Shown: positions 25,629 through 35,660, numbered from the stretch's first letter. The stretch: 64,000 bases of DNA from Rhodococcus oxybenzonivorans (GCF_003130705.1 NZ_CP021354.1:1178001-1242000); one strand, 5' to 3'. Notes: a model not told the origin generated them from the letters alone. A program made the numbers and translations.

Positions 25629-26998
25629 GCCGGCGCTCCGGCCTTTTCCGCGGCCAGGGTACGGGCGTCGGCCGCGTCGATCGATTCGAGGGAGATGCCC
25701 TTGGTCTCCTTGGCGACGATCACGGCGACGACGGTGATGAGCGAGGCGATCGCGAGATAGATCGCGATGGGGACCGAGGAGTGGTACCTGTTCAACAGGG
25801 TCGCCGCGATGATGGGGGCCAGAGAGCCGGCCACGATCGACGTCACTTGGTAGCCGAGGGAGACACCCGAGTAGCGCATCCGGGTGGGGAACATCTCCGC
25901 CATGATCGCGGGCTGGCCGGCGTACATGAAGGCGTGGAACACCAGGCCGATGACGATGGCTCCGAGAATGACGGCGTTGTGGCCGCTGTTCATCATCGGG
26001 AAGGCGAAGAAACCCCAGGTTCCCGCGGTCAGGGCACCGATCATGTAAACAGGGCGGCGGCCGATGCTGTCGGACAACCGTCCCACCAGCGGGATGACCG
26101 CGAAGTGCACCGCATGCGCGATCAGCATCCACCACAGGATCTGCGCGGTGTCGGTGTGGACCACCACCTTGAGGTAGGTGATCGAAAAGGTGACGACGAG
26201 GTAGTACATGACGTTCTCGCCGAACCGCAGTCCCATCGCGGTGAACACGCCGCGCGGGTAGCGTTTGACCACCTCGAAGACGTTGAACGACGTCTCCTTG
26301 ATCTTCTCGGCATCCTTCTGGGCCTGGAGGAAGATCGGCGCATCGGTCACCTTGGTGCGAATGTAGTAGCCGACCAGGACGATCACGGCGGAGAGCCAGA
26401 AGGCCACACGCCAGCCCCAGCTCAGGAAGGCGGCGTCCGGGAGGGTCGTCGTCAGGATGAGCAGTACGACGGTGGCCACGAGGTTGCCGGCCGGAACGCC
26501 GGCCTGCGGCCAGGAAGCCCAGAACCCACGCGATCGGCTGGGGCTGTGCTCGGCGACGAGCAGCACCGCGCCGCCCCATTCGCCACCGACCGCGAAGCCC
26601 TGGATGAAGCGAAGCGTGACGAGTAACGCCGGCGCCCAGTAACCGATTTGAGCGAAGGTGGGCAGGCAGCCCATGAGGAAGGTGGCGGTGCCCACGAGGA
26701 CGAGGCTGAACTGCAGCAGCTGTTTGCGGCCGAACTTGTCACCGAAGTGGCCGAAGACGATGCCGCCGAGCGGTCGGGCGACGAAACCGACCGCGTAGGT
26801 GACGAAGGCCGCGATGATGGCGTCGAGTTCGTTGTCTCCGGCCGCGAAGAACACTTTGCTGAAGACCAGGGTTGCCGCCGTGCCGTAGAGGAAGAACTCG
26901 TACCACTCGACCACGGTGCCGGCCATCGACGCGCCGACCACCTTCTTCAGCCCCGACGGTGGGGTCTCTTCCGTGCGTAGTGTCTCGTCGACGCTCAT
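25625..26998 (-). CDS. MFS transporter, metabolite:H+ symporter (MHS) family
   Basis: A 457-aa, 12-helix permease of the MHS/ShiA-ProP branch: MAGTVVEWYEFFLYGTAATLV, the loop GHFGDKFGRKQLL and RFIQGFAVGGEWGGAVLLVAEH. The start ATG 26998 follows AAGGAG. Coupling to a 3-hydroxybutyrate dehydrogenase-like gene suggests import of a short hydroxy acid or related organic acid. It is divergent from a LysR gene across a 119-bp interval that contains matching inverted repeats. Confidence 0.9.
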   Translation of the reverse strand: MSVDETLRTEETPPSGLKKVVGASMAGTVVEWYEFFLYGTAATLVFSKVFFAAGDNELDAIIAAFVTYAVGFVARPLGGIVFGHFGDKFGRKQLLQFSLVLVGTATFLMGCLPTFAQIGYWAPALLVTLRFIQGFAVGGEWGGAVLLVAEHSPSRSRGFWASWPQAGVPAGNLVATVVLLILTTTLPDAAFLSWGWRVAFWLSAVIVLVGYYIRTKVTDAPIFLQAQKDAEKIKETSFNVFEVVKRYPRGVFTAMGLRFGENVMYYLVVTFSITYLKVVVHTDTAQILWWMLIAHAVHFAVIPLVGRLSDSIGRRPVYMIGALTAGTWGFFAFPMMNSGHNAVILGAIVIGLVFHAFMYAGQPAIMAEMFPTRMRYSGVSLGYQVTSIVAGSLAPIIAATLLNRYHSSVPIAIYLAIASLITVVAVIVAKETKGISLESIDAADARTLAAEKAGAPA

Positions 26999-27058
26999 CT
27001 GCCGCTCCTTGCTGCCCTGTGACTGGGGACACATCGAGTGTTGCCTGCCGAGTATTGA

Positions 27059-27114
27059 TGCATATTTGTGCGCACACAATGGCGCATGATGCAACCCCCG
27101 TGTGCAAATATGCA
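27059..27114. promoter_or_regulatory. divergent LysR-type operator region
   Basis: Two perfect 10-bp inverted arms, TGCATATTTG (27059-27068) and CAAATATGCA (27105-27114), 36 bp apart, with an extra palindrome TGTGCGCACA at 27067-27076 between them. The spread of recognition and activation sites over about 55 bp in a divergent promoter is typical of LysR regulators. The right arm nearly abuts the LysR start codon, consistent with autoregulation. Confidence 0.6.
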
Positions 27115-27117
27115 GAC

Positions 27118-28026
27118 ATGACTTCCGAAACGTCCATGCCCAGCGCAGATGACCTGCTCGTGCTGTTGGCGGTGGGACGCACCGGCCGCTTCAACACCGC
27201 GGCCGACGACCTCGGTGTAAATCACACCACCATCTCCCGGCGCATCACAAACCTCGAGAAAACCCTCGGCGGTCGCGTACTCGTGAAGGCCGCCGGCGGA
27301 TGGGAACTCACCGAACTGGGACAGCAGGCCCTGACCGCGGCCGAGCGGGTAGAAGCTGCTGTGCACGGGCTCGTCGCCGAGCCAGGCGGCGGTGACGGCC
27401 TCAAAGGCGTGGTGCGAGTGTCGGCGACCGACGGGTTCAGTGCGTACATCGCAGCACCCGCGGGCGCGTTGATTCGCCGCCGGCACCCCGAGGTGTCCGT
27501 AGAGATCGTCGCCGTCACGCGCCGGGCCTCCCAGCACCGTTCGGGTCTCGACATCGAGGTGGTCGTGGGCAAACCGCAGGTGCACCGCGCCGAGGCCGTC
27601 TGGCTGGCCGATTACACCCTCGGTCTGTATGCGTCGCGGTCGTATCTCGCGCGGAAGGGCACTCCTCGGACCGTCGCGGACCTCACCGACCATTCCCTGG
27701 TGTACTTCATCGACTCGATGCTGCAGGTCGATGAACTGGACCTGGCGCGCCGGCTCACTGTGTCGATGCGGGAGTCGGTGACCTCGACGAACGTGTTCGT
27801 CCATGTGGAGGCCACCCGCGCCGCCGCGGGGATCGGGCTGTTGCCGTGCTTCATGGCCGACCGGCACGACGACCTCGTTCGCGTACTGCCCGGACAGGTG
27901 GAGGCGACGCTCGCGTACTGGCTCGTCGCGCGTCCCGAATCGCTCCGCAGACCCGAGGTGGCTGCAGTCGTGGCTGCCGTCCGCGAGACGGTCGAGTCCC
28001 AACGGGACGCGTTGGCCGGGCGTTGA
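27118..28026 (+). CDS. LysR family transcriptional regulator
   Basis: A 302-aa LysR-type regulator. The N-terminal HTH reads LLAVGRTGRFNTAADDLGVNHTTISRRI and the rest is a periplasmic-binding-like effector domain. Chosen start is ATG 27118, where the HTH alignment begins; no strong ribosome-binding site is visible and the message may be leaderless or nearly so. Divergent from the permease/3-hydroxybutyrate dehydrogenase pair, which it probably activates with the substrate as coinducer. Confidence 0.88.
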   Translation: MTSETSMPSADDLLVLLAVGRTGRFNTAADDLGVNHTTISRRITNLEKTLGGRVLVKAAGGWELTELGQQALTAAERVEAAVHGLVAEPGGGDGLKGVVRVSATDGFSAYIAAPAGALIRRRHPEVSVEIVAVTRRASQHRSGLDIEVVVGKPQVHRAEAVWLADYTLGLYASRSYLARKGTPRTVADLTDHSLVYFIDSMLQVDELDLARRLTVSMRESVTSTNVFVHVEATRAAAGIGLLPCFMADRHDDLVRVLPGQVEATLAYWLVARPESLRRPEVAAVVAAVRETVESQRDALAGR

Positions 28027-28049
28027 CGGTGTCACGCTAGCGTCGAGGT

Positions 28050-29216
28050 GTGCGCTCCGAATCTCAGCGATCCGACATTCAGACCTTCCACGTGATGGAC
28101 GTGTGGAAGGCCGCCGCCGAGCGCGAACGGACCCACGGGGACGTGCTGACTCTCGCAGCAGGTCAGCCTTCGACCCCGGCGCCGAAGCCCGTGCTGAGCG
28201 CCACCCGGCAGGTCCTCGACGGACACCTGCTCGGCTACACCGAGACGTTCGGAATCTTGGGACTCCGCGATGCGATCGCCGAGTACCACTCCACCAAATC
28301 CGGTATCGCTGTCGACGCCGAGGACGTGGTGGTGACCACGGGGTCCTCCGGAGCCTTCACGTTGCTGTTCCTCGCCGCTTTCGATGCGGGCGACACCGTG
28401 GTCGTCGCTCGCCCGGGTTACCCGGCGTACCGCAATACCCTCGCCGCCCTCGGTTGCCACGTCGTCGAACTCGATTGCGGTGCCGACACCCGGTTCCAGC
28501 CGACGGTCGCGATGCTCGAGGCGCTCCCCGAACCCCCGGCCGGTCTGATCGTCGCGAGTCCCGCCAACCCCACCGGAACCGTGATCGATCCCGAAGAATT
28601 GGCGGGTCTCGCTCGGTGGTGCGACGACCACGGCACCCTCCTGATATCCGACGAGATCTACCACGGCATCGGATACGGCGGGCAGACGATGACGAGCGCC
28701 TGGGAGACGTCGCGGGAATCCGTCGTCGTCGGGTCGGTGTCCAAGTACTTCTCGATGACGGGCTGGCGGCTGGGGTGGATGCTGGTACCCGCCGGGCTGA
28801 GGGGTGCCCTGCAGCGCCTGGCGTCGAACATGACAGTGTGCCCACCGGCGATTTCGCAGTACGCGGCGATCGCGGCGTTCACACCGGAGTCGCGGGCCGA
28901 ACTCGATTCGCACGTCCAGCGTTACGCCGTGAACCGCGAACTGCTCCTCACGGGGCTACCGGAACTGGGTATCACCGAGCTGGCGCCCGCGGACGGTGCG
29001 TTCTACGTGTACGCCGACATCGGTCACCTTCTCGGTGGGGCCCATGGTGACACGTCGACGCAGTGGTGCTCGCGACTGCTGCAGGACACGGGTCTGGCAC
29101 TGGCACCCGGCATCGACTTCGACACCGTCCACGGGAACAGGACCATCCGTCTCTCGTTCGCCGGGTCCACGGCGGAAGTGCGGGAAGCACTGATCCGCTT
29201 GCGGCGCTGGCTCTAG
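28050..29216 (+). CDS. pyridoxal-phosphate aminotransferase, class I/II
   Basis: A 388-aa fold-type I aminotransferase. The PLP lysine is K232 in VGSVSKYFSMTGWRLGW, preceded by the SPANPTGTVI asparagine motif and the SDEIYHGI aspartate that binds the pyridine nitrogen. The C-terminal arginine is in NRTIRLSFAG. Start is GTG 28050 after CGAGG. It follows the LysR gene by 23 bp. Such enzymes transaminate aspartate, aromatic or other amino acids; the specificity is not set by what is visible. Confidence 0.9.
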   Translation: MRSESQRSDIQTFHVMDVWKAAAERERTHGDVLTLAAGQPSTPAPKPVLSATRQVLDGHLLGYTETFGILGLRDAIAEYHSTKSGIAVDAEDVVVTTGSSGAFTLLFLAAFDAGDTVVVARPGYPAYRNTLAALGCHVVELDCGADTRFQPTVAMLEALPEPPAGLIVASPANPTGTVIDPEELAGLARWCDDHGTLLISDEIYHGIGYGGQTMTSAWETSRESVVVGSVSKYFSMTGWRLGWMLVPAGLRGALQRLASNMTVCPPAISQYAAIAAFTPESRAELDSHVQRYAVNRELLLTGLPELGITELAPADGAFYVYADIGHLLGGAHGDTSTQWCSRLLQDTGLALAPGIDFDTVHGNRTIRLSFAGSTAEVREALIRLRRWL

Positions 29217-29289
29217 CGATCGACCGAAGTCGGCCTACACTATGACCAGGATTACAGTGTTGCGGCGCACGCGGGCAAAAGGCGAAACC

Positions 29290-29715
29290 ATGAGCGAAAT
29301 CAGCAACCCAGACCCTTCCACTCCTGGTGGACTCCGCATAGGAACCTTGGAGCGGGAGCAGGCCGCAACGGCACTCGCCGCACACTTTGCGGCCGGCCGC
29401 CTCGACACCGACGAGTTCGATTCCCGGGTCCGTCAGGCGTACCTCGCCAAGACCGCAGCCGACCTCGCACCTCTGTTCGCGGATCTTCCGGGCGAACAGC
29501 GCTTCGGGACCGAAGTCGAGTACGAGCCGGAGCCGAGCCGCCGGGATCCGGGACGCGAGGCCGCGGCCCTGCGCACGCTGCTGTTCGTGATCGCGGTGCT
29601 CGCCGCGGTCCTGTGGGTCTTCGTTGTCCGCGTGCCGCCTCTCGTCTTCCTTCCGATCATCTGGCTCGTCCTCGCACGGCATCACCTCGGTCGCCGTTCG
29701 TGCCGAGCCTGGTGA
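29290..29715 (+). CDS. DUF1707 family membrane protein
   Basis: A 141-aa protein with an N-terminal DUF1707 domain (GTLEREQAATALAAHFAAGRLDTDEFDSRV, abbreviated here to the recognisable GRLDTDEF core) and one or two C-terminal membrane segments (TLLFVIAVLAAVLWVFVV, LVFLPIIWLVLA). DUF1707 proteins are common small actinobacterial membrane proteins of unknown function. ATG 29290 with AAAGGCG upstream is preferred over ATG 29242, which has no ribosome-binding site. Confidence 0.8.
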   Translation: MSEISNPDPSTPGGLRIGTLEREQAATALAAHFAAGRLDTDEFDSRVRQAYLAKTAADLAPLFADLPGEQRFGTEVEYEPEPSRRDPGREAAALRTLLFVIAVLAAVLWVFVVRVPPLVFLPIIWLVLARHHLGRRSCRAW

Positions 29716-29791
29716 CTTCGCCCGGCGCAAACTTCGCGGTCTGTAGCCCAATCCGCTCTGGTGCGGCACCCCCGGCTGGCAGGATGAATTG

Positions 29792-30421
29792 GTGTCGACA
29801 GCGGCAACTCCCAAGGGCGAACGGCGCCGACAGGCGCTTGTCGACGCTGCCGCCGACCTGCTTCTGGAGGGCGGCTTCGAAGCGGTGCGGCACCGGTCGG
29901 TGGCCGCGCGCGCGAACCTTCCGCTGGCATCGACCACCTACTATTTCGCGTCGCTCGAAGAGCTGATCGCGAAGGCCGTCGAGTGCAACGGTGAACGCGA
30001 CCTCACCGTCATGCGGGCGCGGGTAGAGGACGTCACCCACCGTCGTCGCGGTCGCGAGTCCACCGTCGACCTTCTCGTGGAACTACTCGTCGGGCCGGCA
30101 CTGATCACCGACGACAGTCGCGAACGCTTGATCTGCCGGTACGAGCGGCTCACCGCGTGCGCGCGGCGACCCGAACTACGCGAGGTTCAGCTGCGGTTGC
30201 GAGCACAGCTCGACGACATCCTCACCGAGGCCCTGCGTCGTTCCGACCGTGACGTGCGGCAAGGACAACTGCGTCGCCTGGTCGCCACCGTGGACGGCGC
30301 CGTGGTGACTGCCCTCGGCGAGCACGACCCCGACCTTCGTGGGCTCGCCCGGGCCATGCTGCTCGACGTCGTCGACCTCGTCGCGCCGGCGCTGGACCGG
30401 CCGGACCACGTTCACCTCTAG
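29792..30421 (+). CDS. TetR family transcriptional regulator
   Basis: A 209-aa TetR-type regulator: RRQALVDAAADLLLEGG, then the HTH core RHRSVAARANLPLASTTYYF. GTG 29792 is taken as start; a TTG one codon earlier is possible. It sits 22 bp upstream of purB on the same strand, like the regulator-type gene near purB in mycobacteria (Rv0775). Whether it influences purB is unknown, and the short gap suggests shared transcription. Confidence 0.85.
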   Translation: MSTAATPKGERRRQALVDAAADLLLEGGFEAVRHRSVAARANLPLASTTYYFASLEELIAKAVECNGERDLTVMRARVEDVTHRRRGRESTVDLLVELLVGPALITDDSRERLICRYERLTACARRPELREVQLRLRAQLDDILTEALRRSDRDVRQGQLRRLVATVDGAVVTALGEHDPDLRGLARAMLLDVVDLVAPALDRPDHVHL

Positions 30422-30443
30422 CGCCGCCGTAAACTGAAGTCTC

Positions 30444-31865
30444 GTGACCCGCATCCCGAACGTCCTCGCCAACCGTTACGCCAGCCCTGAACTCGTCGAG
30501 TTGTGGTCGCCCGAGCACAAGATCGTGCTCGAACGCCAGCTGTGGCTCGCGGTGCTGCGTGCCCAGGCGGAACTCGGGATCGACGTGCCGGCCGAGGCGC
30601 TCGCCGACTACGAGCGGGTCATCGATCAGGTGGACCTCGACTCCATCGCCGCCCGCGAACGGGTCACCCGGCACGACGTGAAGGCCCGCATCGAGGAGTT
30701 CAACGCACTCGCCGGTCACGAGCAGGTACACAAGGGTCTCACCAGCCGCGACCTCACCGAGAACGTCGAACAGCTGCAGATCCTGCGGTCTCTCGAGCAC
30801 GTGTACGCACACGGTGTCGCGGTGGCCGCACGGCTGTCCGAGCGTGCCGCCGAGTACAGCGGCCTCGTCATGGCCGGCCGTTCGCACAACGTGGCGGCGC
30901 AGGCCACCACCCTGGGCAAGCGCTTCGCCTCCGCCGCCGACGAACTGCTCGTCGCCCTCACCCGGCTACGGGAACTGATCGACCGTTACCCGCTGCGCGG
31001 AATCAAGGGTCCGATGGGCACCGCGCAGGACATGCTCGACCTTCTCGACGGCGACGCCGCCAAACTCGACACCCTCGAGCGGAAGGTGGCCCAGCACCTC
31101 GGTTTTGCTCACGTCTTCACCAGTGTCGGGCAGGTCTACCCGCGCTCGCTCGACCACGACGTGCTGTCCACGCTGGTCCAGGTCGCCGCCGGGCCGTCCT
31201 CCTTCGCCCACACCATCCGCCTGATGGCCGGGCACGAACTGGTCACCGAGGGCTTCCAACCCGGCCAGGTCGGGTCCTCCGCGATGCCGCACAAGATGAA
31301 CACCCGCTCCTGCGAACGTGTCAACGGACTGCAGGTCGTCCTCCGCGGCTACGCGTCGATGGCCGCAGAACTCGCAGGCGCCCAATGGAACGAAGGCGAC
31401 GTGTTCTGCTCCGTGGTGCGCCGGGTCGCCCTGCCGGACGCATTCTTCGCCATCGACGGACTGATCGAAACGTTCCTCACCGTGCTCGCCGAATTCGGCG
31501 CCTACCCGGCCGTGATCGAGAAGGAACTCACCCGGTACCTGCCGTTCCTCGCCACCACCAAGGTCCTCATGGCGCTCGTGCGGGCCGGTGTGGGCCGCGA
31601 AACCGCGCACGAGGTCATCAAGGAACACGCCGTCGCCGTCGCACTGGCCATGCGCGAGCAGGGCAAGGAACCCGACCTCCTCGACCGGCTCGCCGCCGAC
31701 GACCGGCTGCCCCTCGACCGGGCAGCCCTCGACGAGGCGCTCGCCGACAAGAAGGCGTTCATCGGCGCGGCCGAAGCTCAGGTGGCCGCAGTGGTGACCG
31801 AGGTACAGAAGCTCGTCGACGCCAACCCCGAGGCGGCTGCCTACCAGCCGTCCCCGATCCTGTAG
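30444..31865 (+). CDS. purB: adenylosuccinate lyase PurB
   Basis: A 473-aa enzyme of the fumarase/aspartase superfamily. It releases fumarate from SAICAR and from adenylosuccinate in purine synthesis. The fumarate-lyase signature is GSSAMPHKMNTRSCERV; GLTSRDLTENVEQ and GRSHNVAAQATTLGKRFA are further active-site loops. GTG start. It ends just before palindrome copy D. Corresponds to Rv0777. Confidence 0.95.
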   Translation: MTRIPNVLANRYASPELVELWSPEHKIVLERQLWLAVLRAQAELGIDVPAEALADYERVIDQVDLDSIAARERVTRHDVKARIEEFNALAGHEQVHKGLTSRDLTENVEQLQILRSLEHVYAHGVAVAARLSERAAEYSGLVMAGRSHNVAAQATTLGKRFASAADELLVALTRLRELIDRYPLRGIKGPMGTAQDMLDLLDGDAAKLDTLERKVAQHLGFAHVFTSVGQVYPRSLDHDVLSTLVQVAAGPSSFAHTIRLMAGHELVTEGFQPGQVGSSAMPHKMNTRSCERVNGLQVVLRGYASMAAELAGAQWNEGDVFCSVVRRVALPDAFFAIDGLIETFLTVLAEFGAYPAVIEKELTRYLPFLATTKVLMALVRAGVGRETAHEVIKEHAVAVALAMREQGKEPDLLDRLAADDRLPLDRAALDEALADKKAFIGAAEAQVAAVVTEVQKLVDANPEAAAYQPSPIL

Positions 31866-31880
31866 GCGGCTTCGCCGCCC

Positions 31881-31920
31881 GTGAGTGGTTAACGAGTGCA
31901 GGGACTCGTCAACCACTCAC
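31881..31920. repeat. 40-bp palindromic repeat, copy D (variant arms)
   Basis: Arms GTGAGTGGTTAACGAGT and ACTCGTCAACCACTCAC, 16 of 17 complementary, with a 6-nt centre. It has the same total length, position just past a stop and left flank GCGGCTTCGCCGCCC as copy A, but altered arms, so it represents a subfamily. Confidence 0.8.
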
Positions 31921-31942
31921 AAGCACCGGAGGTGCCTACCCC

Positions 31943-32356
31943 ATGAACTGCACTTTCTGCGAAATTGTCGCCGGTCGCGCCGAAGCCAGCGTCGTGTACG
32001 ACAACGACGAGGTGATGGCGTTCATGGACATCCGGCCGTGGACCCCCGGACACCTGCTGGTGGTTCCCAAGCGGCACGCGACCGGACTGTCCGACCTCGA
32101 CCCCGCCGATGGTGCCGCAGTGTTCACCGCGGGACAGCGGATCGCGACCACGTTGCGGCACGGGTCGTTACGCGCCCATGGCGTAAACCTCTTCCTGGCC
32201 GACGGAATCGCCGCCGGTCAGGAGGTGTTCCATGTTCACCTCCACGTCGTTCCCCGCACGAACGGTGACGGATTCGGGTTGCGCGGAATGCCGACGTCGC
32301 CCAGCCGGATGGCGCTGGAGCAAACTGCCGGCGTCATCCGATCGTCGCTTACCTGA
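31943..32356 (+). CDS. HIT family protein (HINT/Fhit-like)
   Basis: A 137-aa histidine-triad hydrolase: MNCTFCEIVAGRAEASVV with a CxxC pair at the N-terminus, DIRPWTPGHLLVVPKRH, and the catalytic HVHLHVVPR. ATG 31943 follows GGAGG (31929-31933). It lies downstream of purB, separated by palindrome D, and its 3' end overlaps the convergent NRDE gene by 8 bp. It is the second HIT protein in the window. Substrates are probably nucleotide conjugates. Confidence 0.9.
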   Translation: MNCTFCEIVAGRAEASVVYDNDEVMAFMDIRPWTPGHLLVVPKRHATGLSDLDPADGAAVFTAGQRIATTLRHGSLRAHGVNLFLADGIAAGQEVFHVHLHVVPRTNGDGFGLRGMPTSPSRMALEQTAGVIRSSLT

Positions 32357-33119
32357 CCTGCGCCGAGTCGAACCGGACTTCGCCGGCGACCCCGTTCGGA
32401 TCGAAGCGGCGTTCGGTGATGTCGTAAGTGCCGTCCGAGCGGACACGGAGGACGGTCGACGCCCGGGTGCCGTACTCGCCGTAGTGGATGAAACGCGACG
32501 ACAGTGCCCGTTCGAGGTCCGGCCCGACCCCGGTGTCGGGCAGCGACTCCCACGGTGCCGGCTCGCTCTGGGCGAGGACGGCGAAATACGCCTCGAGGTC
32601 GGCGTCCGGCTTACCGTCGTCGGCGGCGAGGGCGGCGCCGAACGCGCGGGTGCCCTCGGTGACCTTCGGCCATGGGGTGTCGAGTTCGGCGTTGGACAAC
32701 CCGTGGATGCCGGGTTCGACACGCTGCCGGCGGCCGTGCGGCCGGTTGGTGGACCACCACAGTTCCTCCCGGTCGGCGACGAGCAGGTTGAAGCTGCCGT
32801 AGGCACTGCCGGTTGCGGCGACGCTGTCGGCATGAAAGGCCGCCGAGTCCTCGGAGAGGAGGAAATCGACGGGCAGCCGCCCGCGGGACAACGCCCCGGC
32901 CGCAGGGGACCCATCGCGGACGTTGGTCACGGCCGCGAACCGTAATCCGTCACTGATTCCCATCCAGGTGCCGCCCGCGAGGAGGTCCCGGCCGGCGACG
33001 AAACCCTCGTCCCAGCGGTGCAGCGGCTCGGTGGGGCGGGCGTAGAACTCGTCGCGGTTGGCTGCCACGACCAAGGGAAGGTCGGGGTGGGTATGCCACG
33101 CGAACAGGACCAGACACAT
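32349..33119 (-). CDS. NRDE family (TANGO2-like) protein
   Basis: A 256-aa protein of the NRDE/TANGO2 family. It begins with the typical MCLVLFAWHTHPDLPLVVAANRDE, whose N-terminal cysteine and NRDE motif define the family; GGTWMGIS and TNVRDG follow. The initiating methionine next to Cys2 suggests Ntn-hydrolase-like processing. Bacterial function is not established; the eukaryotic homologue is linked to heme/lipid handling. Its stop is inside the end of the opposite HIT gene. Confidence 0.87.
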   Translation of the reverse strand: MCLVLFAWHTHPDLPLVVAANRDEFYARPTEPLHRWDEGFVAGRDLLAGGTWMGISDGLRFAAVTNVRDGSPAAGALSRGRLPVDFLLSEDSAAFHADSVAATGSAYGSFNLLVADREELWWSTNRPHGRRQRVEPGIHGLSNAELDTPWPKVTEGTRAFGAALAADDGKPDADLEAYFAVLAQSEPAPWESLPDTGVGPDLERALSSRFIHYGEYGTRASTVLRVRSDGTYDITERRFDPNGVAGEVRFDSAQVR

Positions 33120-33202
33120 GCTTCCGACAGTAGTGTGCGCTGGACCCCGAAGTATTTCGACAGCACCTGCCATCGCGAAGCGAGGCACTACGACAGCGCA
33201 GA

Positions 33203-34855
33203 CTACGGTGTCGCGAGCGTCTTCTCCAGGGCTCGGCGCAGTTCGGACTTGCTGATCTTGCCAACGCCTGTGACCGGGAAGTGTTCGACGAACATCACCT
33301 TGTCGGGGACCTTGTACTCGGCGAGGCCGCGGCCGCGCACGAATTTCTTGAGTTCTCCTTGCGTCGGTTGTTCGCCGAGGACGACGACGAAGGCGCAGGT
33401 GCGTTCGCCGAGGTAGGGATCGGGCATCGACACCACTGCGACGTCGGCGACGCGGGGATGTGCCAGAAGATGGTTCTCTACCTCCTCTGCGGCTACTTTC
33501 TCGCCACCGCGGTTGATTTGGTCCTTGGCCCGGCCCTCGACGACGAGGTATCCGTCGTCGGTGAGGCGAACGATGTCACCGGTGCGGTAGAAACCGTCCT
33601 CGGTGAACGCCGTCGAATTGTGTTCGGGTGCCCGGTAATAACCACGAATGGTGTACGGGCCGCGGGTGAGTAGGTGACCGGAGGCGCCGGCGGCAACGGG
33701 TACGTCGTGGTCGTCGACGACGAGCACCTCGTCGTCGGGGCTGATCGGCCTGCCCTGCGTGGAGACTAGGATGCTCTCCGGGTCGTCGAGTCTCGTGTAG
33801 TTGACGAGGCCCTCCGCCATGCCGAACACCTGCTGCACTGTGCATCCCAGTTCGGGCCGCACCCGCTTGGCCGCCTCGGCACTGAATTTTGCGCCGCCGA
33901 CCTGTAACACCTCGAGACTCGACAGGTCACGTTCGGTGCGGGCGGCGGCGGCCAACCACGCCAGTGCCAGCGGTGGAACGAGCGACGCCATGGTGATGCC
34001 TTCACGCTCGATGAGGGCGAAGGCAGTGTCGGGACTGGGATCCGGTGCCAGCACGACGCGACCGCCTGCGTGCAGGACACCGAGGATGCCGGGCGAGCTC
34101 ATCGGAAAGTTATGTGCAGCAGGCAGAACAACGAGCATGCGGGTGTGCTCGTCGACGCCACAGATGCGAGCCGATTCGCGCACCGAGTACAGGTAGTCGG
34201 CGTGCGTGCGAGGAATCAGTTTCGACACCCCGGTGGTGCCACCCGACAGTTGCAGGAAGGCCACCGACTCCGCGTCGACCGGCGCCTCGACGGTGATCGG
34301 GGCCGAGCCCCGCAGATCGTCGAGCGCAACGAATTCCTGCGCGTCTCCGGCGACGATCACCGTCGGCGGCTTTTCCGAAGACGACACCACCTGGCGGGCC
34401 AGTGCGCGGTAATCGAAACCGGCGTGCCGGTCGGTGACGATGTATGCGGCCGCGTCGGTGAAACTGCAGAAGTAGGAGACCTCGTGCTCGCGGTGCGCGG
34501 GCAAGGCGAACACGGGCAACGCGCCGAGGCGAAAGAGCGCGAAGACCACTTCCACGTACTCGACGATGTTCGGTAACTGCACGACGACCCGATCACCGGG
34601 GTGGATGCCCGACTCGAGAAGTCCGGCCGCCAATCGACCGGCGCGGTCGGTGAGTTGGCGGTAGGTGAGGCTCGTTTCTCCTCCGGTGGCGTCCGGCCCC
34701 ACCACCGCAACGGCATCCTCGAACTCCGCTGCGCGTGCGCCGAGAAACTGCTGGAACGTCTCGTCCGTCCAGTAACCGGCCTGCCGATACCGTTCGGCGA
34801 AGGAGGCGGGATATCCGGTGGTGTCGGAGAGGGGCGCGCGCAGGCTCGTGGTCAT
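33203..34855 (-). CDS. 2,3-dihydroxybenzoate-AMP ligase (EntE/DhbE type)
   Basis: A 550-aa adenylating enzyme that would activate 2,3-dihydroxybenzoate and transfer it to an aryl carrier protein. Diagnostic segments are the P-loop [19 protein letters not shown], the aryl-acid pocket [31 protein letters not shown] and the terminal [17 protein letters not shown] precedes ATG 34855. It is the last gene of the entC-entA-entE operon. No carrier protein or NRPS follows it, so its partner is encoded elsewhere. Confidence 0.92.
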   Translation of the reverse strand: MTTSLRAPLSDTTGYPASFAERYRQAGYWTDETFQQFLGARAAEFEDAVAVVGPDATGGETSLTYRQLTDRAGRLAAGLLESGIHPGDRVVVQLPNIVEYVEVVFALFRLGALPVFALPAHREHEVSYFCSFTDAAAYIVTDRHAGFDYRALARQVVSSSEKPPTVIVAGDAQEFVALDDLRGSAPITVEAPVDAESVAFLQLSGGTTGVSKLIPRTHADYLYSVRESARICGVDEHTRMLVVLPAAHNFPMSSPGILGVLHAGGRVVLAPDPSPDTAFALIEREGITMASLVPPLALAWLAAAARTERDLSSLEVLQVGGAKFSAEAAKRVRPELGCTVQQVFGMAEGLVNYTRLDDPESILVSTQGRPISPDDEVLVVDDHDVPVAAGASGHLLTRGPYTIRGYYRAPEHNSTAFTEDGFYRTGDIVRLTDDGYLVVEGRAKDQINRGGEKVAAEEVENHLLAHPRVADVAVVSMPDPYLGERTCAFVVVLGEQPTQGELKKFVRGRGLAEYKVPDKVMFVEHFPVTGVGKISKSELRRALEKTLATP

Positions 34856-34886
34856 CGAAAGTCCTTTCGCAACTTGCTGTTCGGTC

Positions 34887-35660
34887 TCACGCCCGGAGGG
34901 TGGCGCCGCCGTCGACGTACAGGGCCTGCATGGTGATGTGCCGCGCGCGATCGGAGAGCAGGAATTCGACGGAATCGGCGATGTCAGCGGCGTCCGCGAT
35001 CCGGCCCAGGGGGATGCCGACCTTGAACGATGCGAGATCGCCGTCGATCGCGGCGCGGGCCCCCTCGTCGTCGGCGGGGTCGGACCACAGCGACCGCTGC
35101 ATGGCGGTGTCGGTCGAACCCGGTGCCACGATGTTGGCGCGGATCCCGTACTCGGCCAACTCGAGTCCGAGGACCCGGACGATCATCGCGACTGCGGCCT
35201 TGGATGCGCCGTACGCGCCCATTCCTGTGCGCGGCACGCCGGCAGCATTGGAGCCCACCACGACAATCGAACCCTTTCTGCGCTGGCGCATTTCGATTCC
35301 GACGGCCCTCAGCACGTTGACCAGTCCGGTGACATTGACGTCGAAGACGCGTTGCCAGCTCGCGGGATCGGCGTCGAGTATCGAACCGGTTTCGAGTATT
35401 CCGGCGACGTGCGCGAGTGCGGTGACGGGGCCGTGCCGGTCCTCGATGTGTCGTACGGATTCTGTGACGGCGTCGGAGTTGCGGATGTCGACGACCTCGG
35501 TGTCGAGCGGCGACCGGTCCAGGAGGGCGGCAGCGCTGCGCAACCCGTCGCCGTCGCGGTCGAGCAGCGCCAGGCGATGACCTCGCCGGGACAGAGTGAC
35601 GGCGGTGGCCTGCCCGATACCGTGTGCCGCGCCGACGACGAGGGTGACTCCGTCGCTCAC
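34887..35660 (-). CDS. 2,3-dihydro-2,3-dihydroxybenzoate dehydrogenase (EntA type)
   Basis: A 257-aa [43 protein letters not shown] and YGASKAA. Its place between isochorismate synthase and the DHB-AMP ligase identifies it as the NAD-dependent step that yields 2,3-dihydroxybenzoate. The GTG start at 35660 overlaps the isochorismate synthase stop (GTGA), and 31 bp separate it from the ligase gene. Confidence 0.9.
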   Translation of the reverse strand: MSDGVTLVVGAAHGIGQATAVTLSRRGHRLALLDRDGDGLRSAAALLDRSPLDTEVVDIRNSDAVTESVRHIEDRHGPVTALAHVAGILETGSILDADPASWQRVFDVNVTGLVNVLRAVGIEMRQRRKGSIVVVGSNAAGVPRTGMGAYGASKAAVAMIVRVLGLELAEYGIRANIVAPGSTDTAMQRSLWSDPADDEGARAAIDGDLASFKVGIPLGRIADAADIADSVEFLLSDRARHITMQALYVDGGATLRA

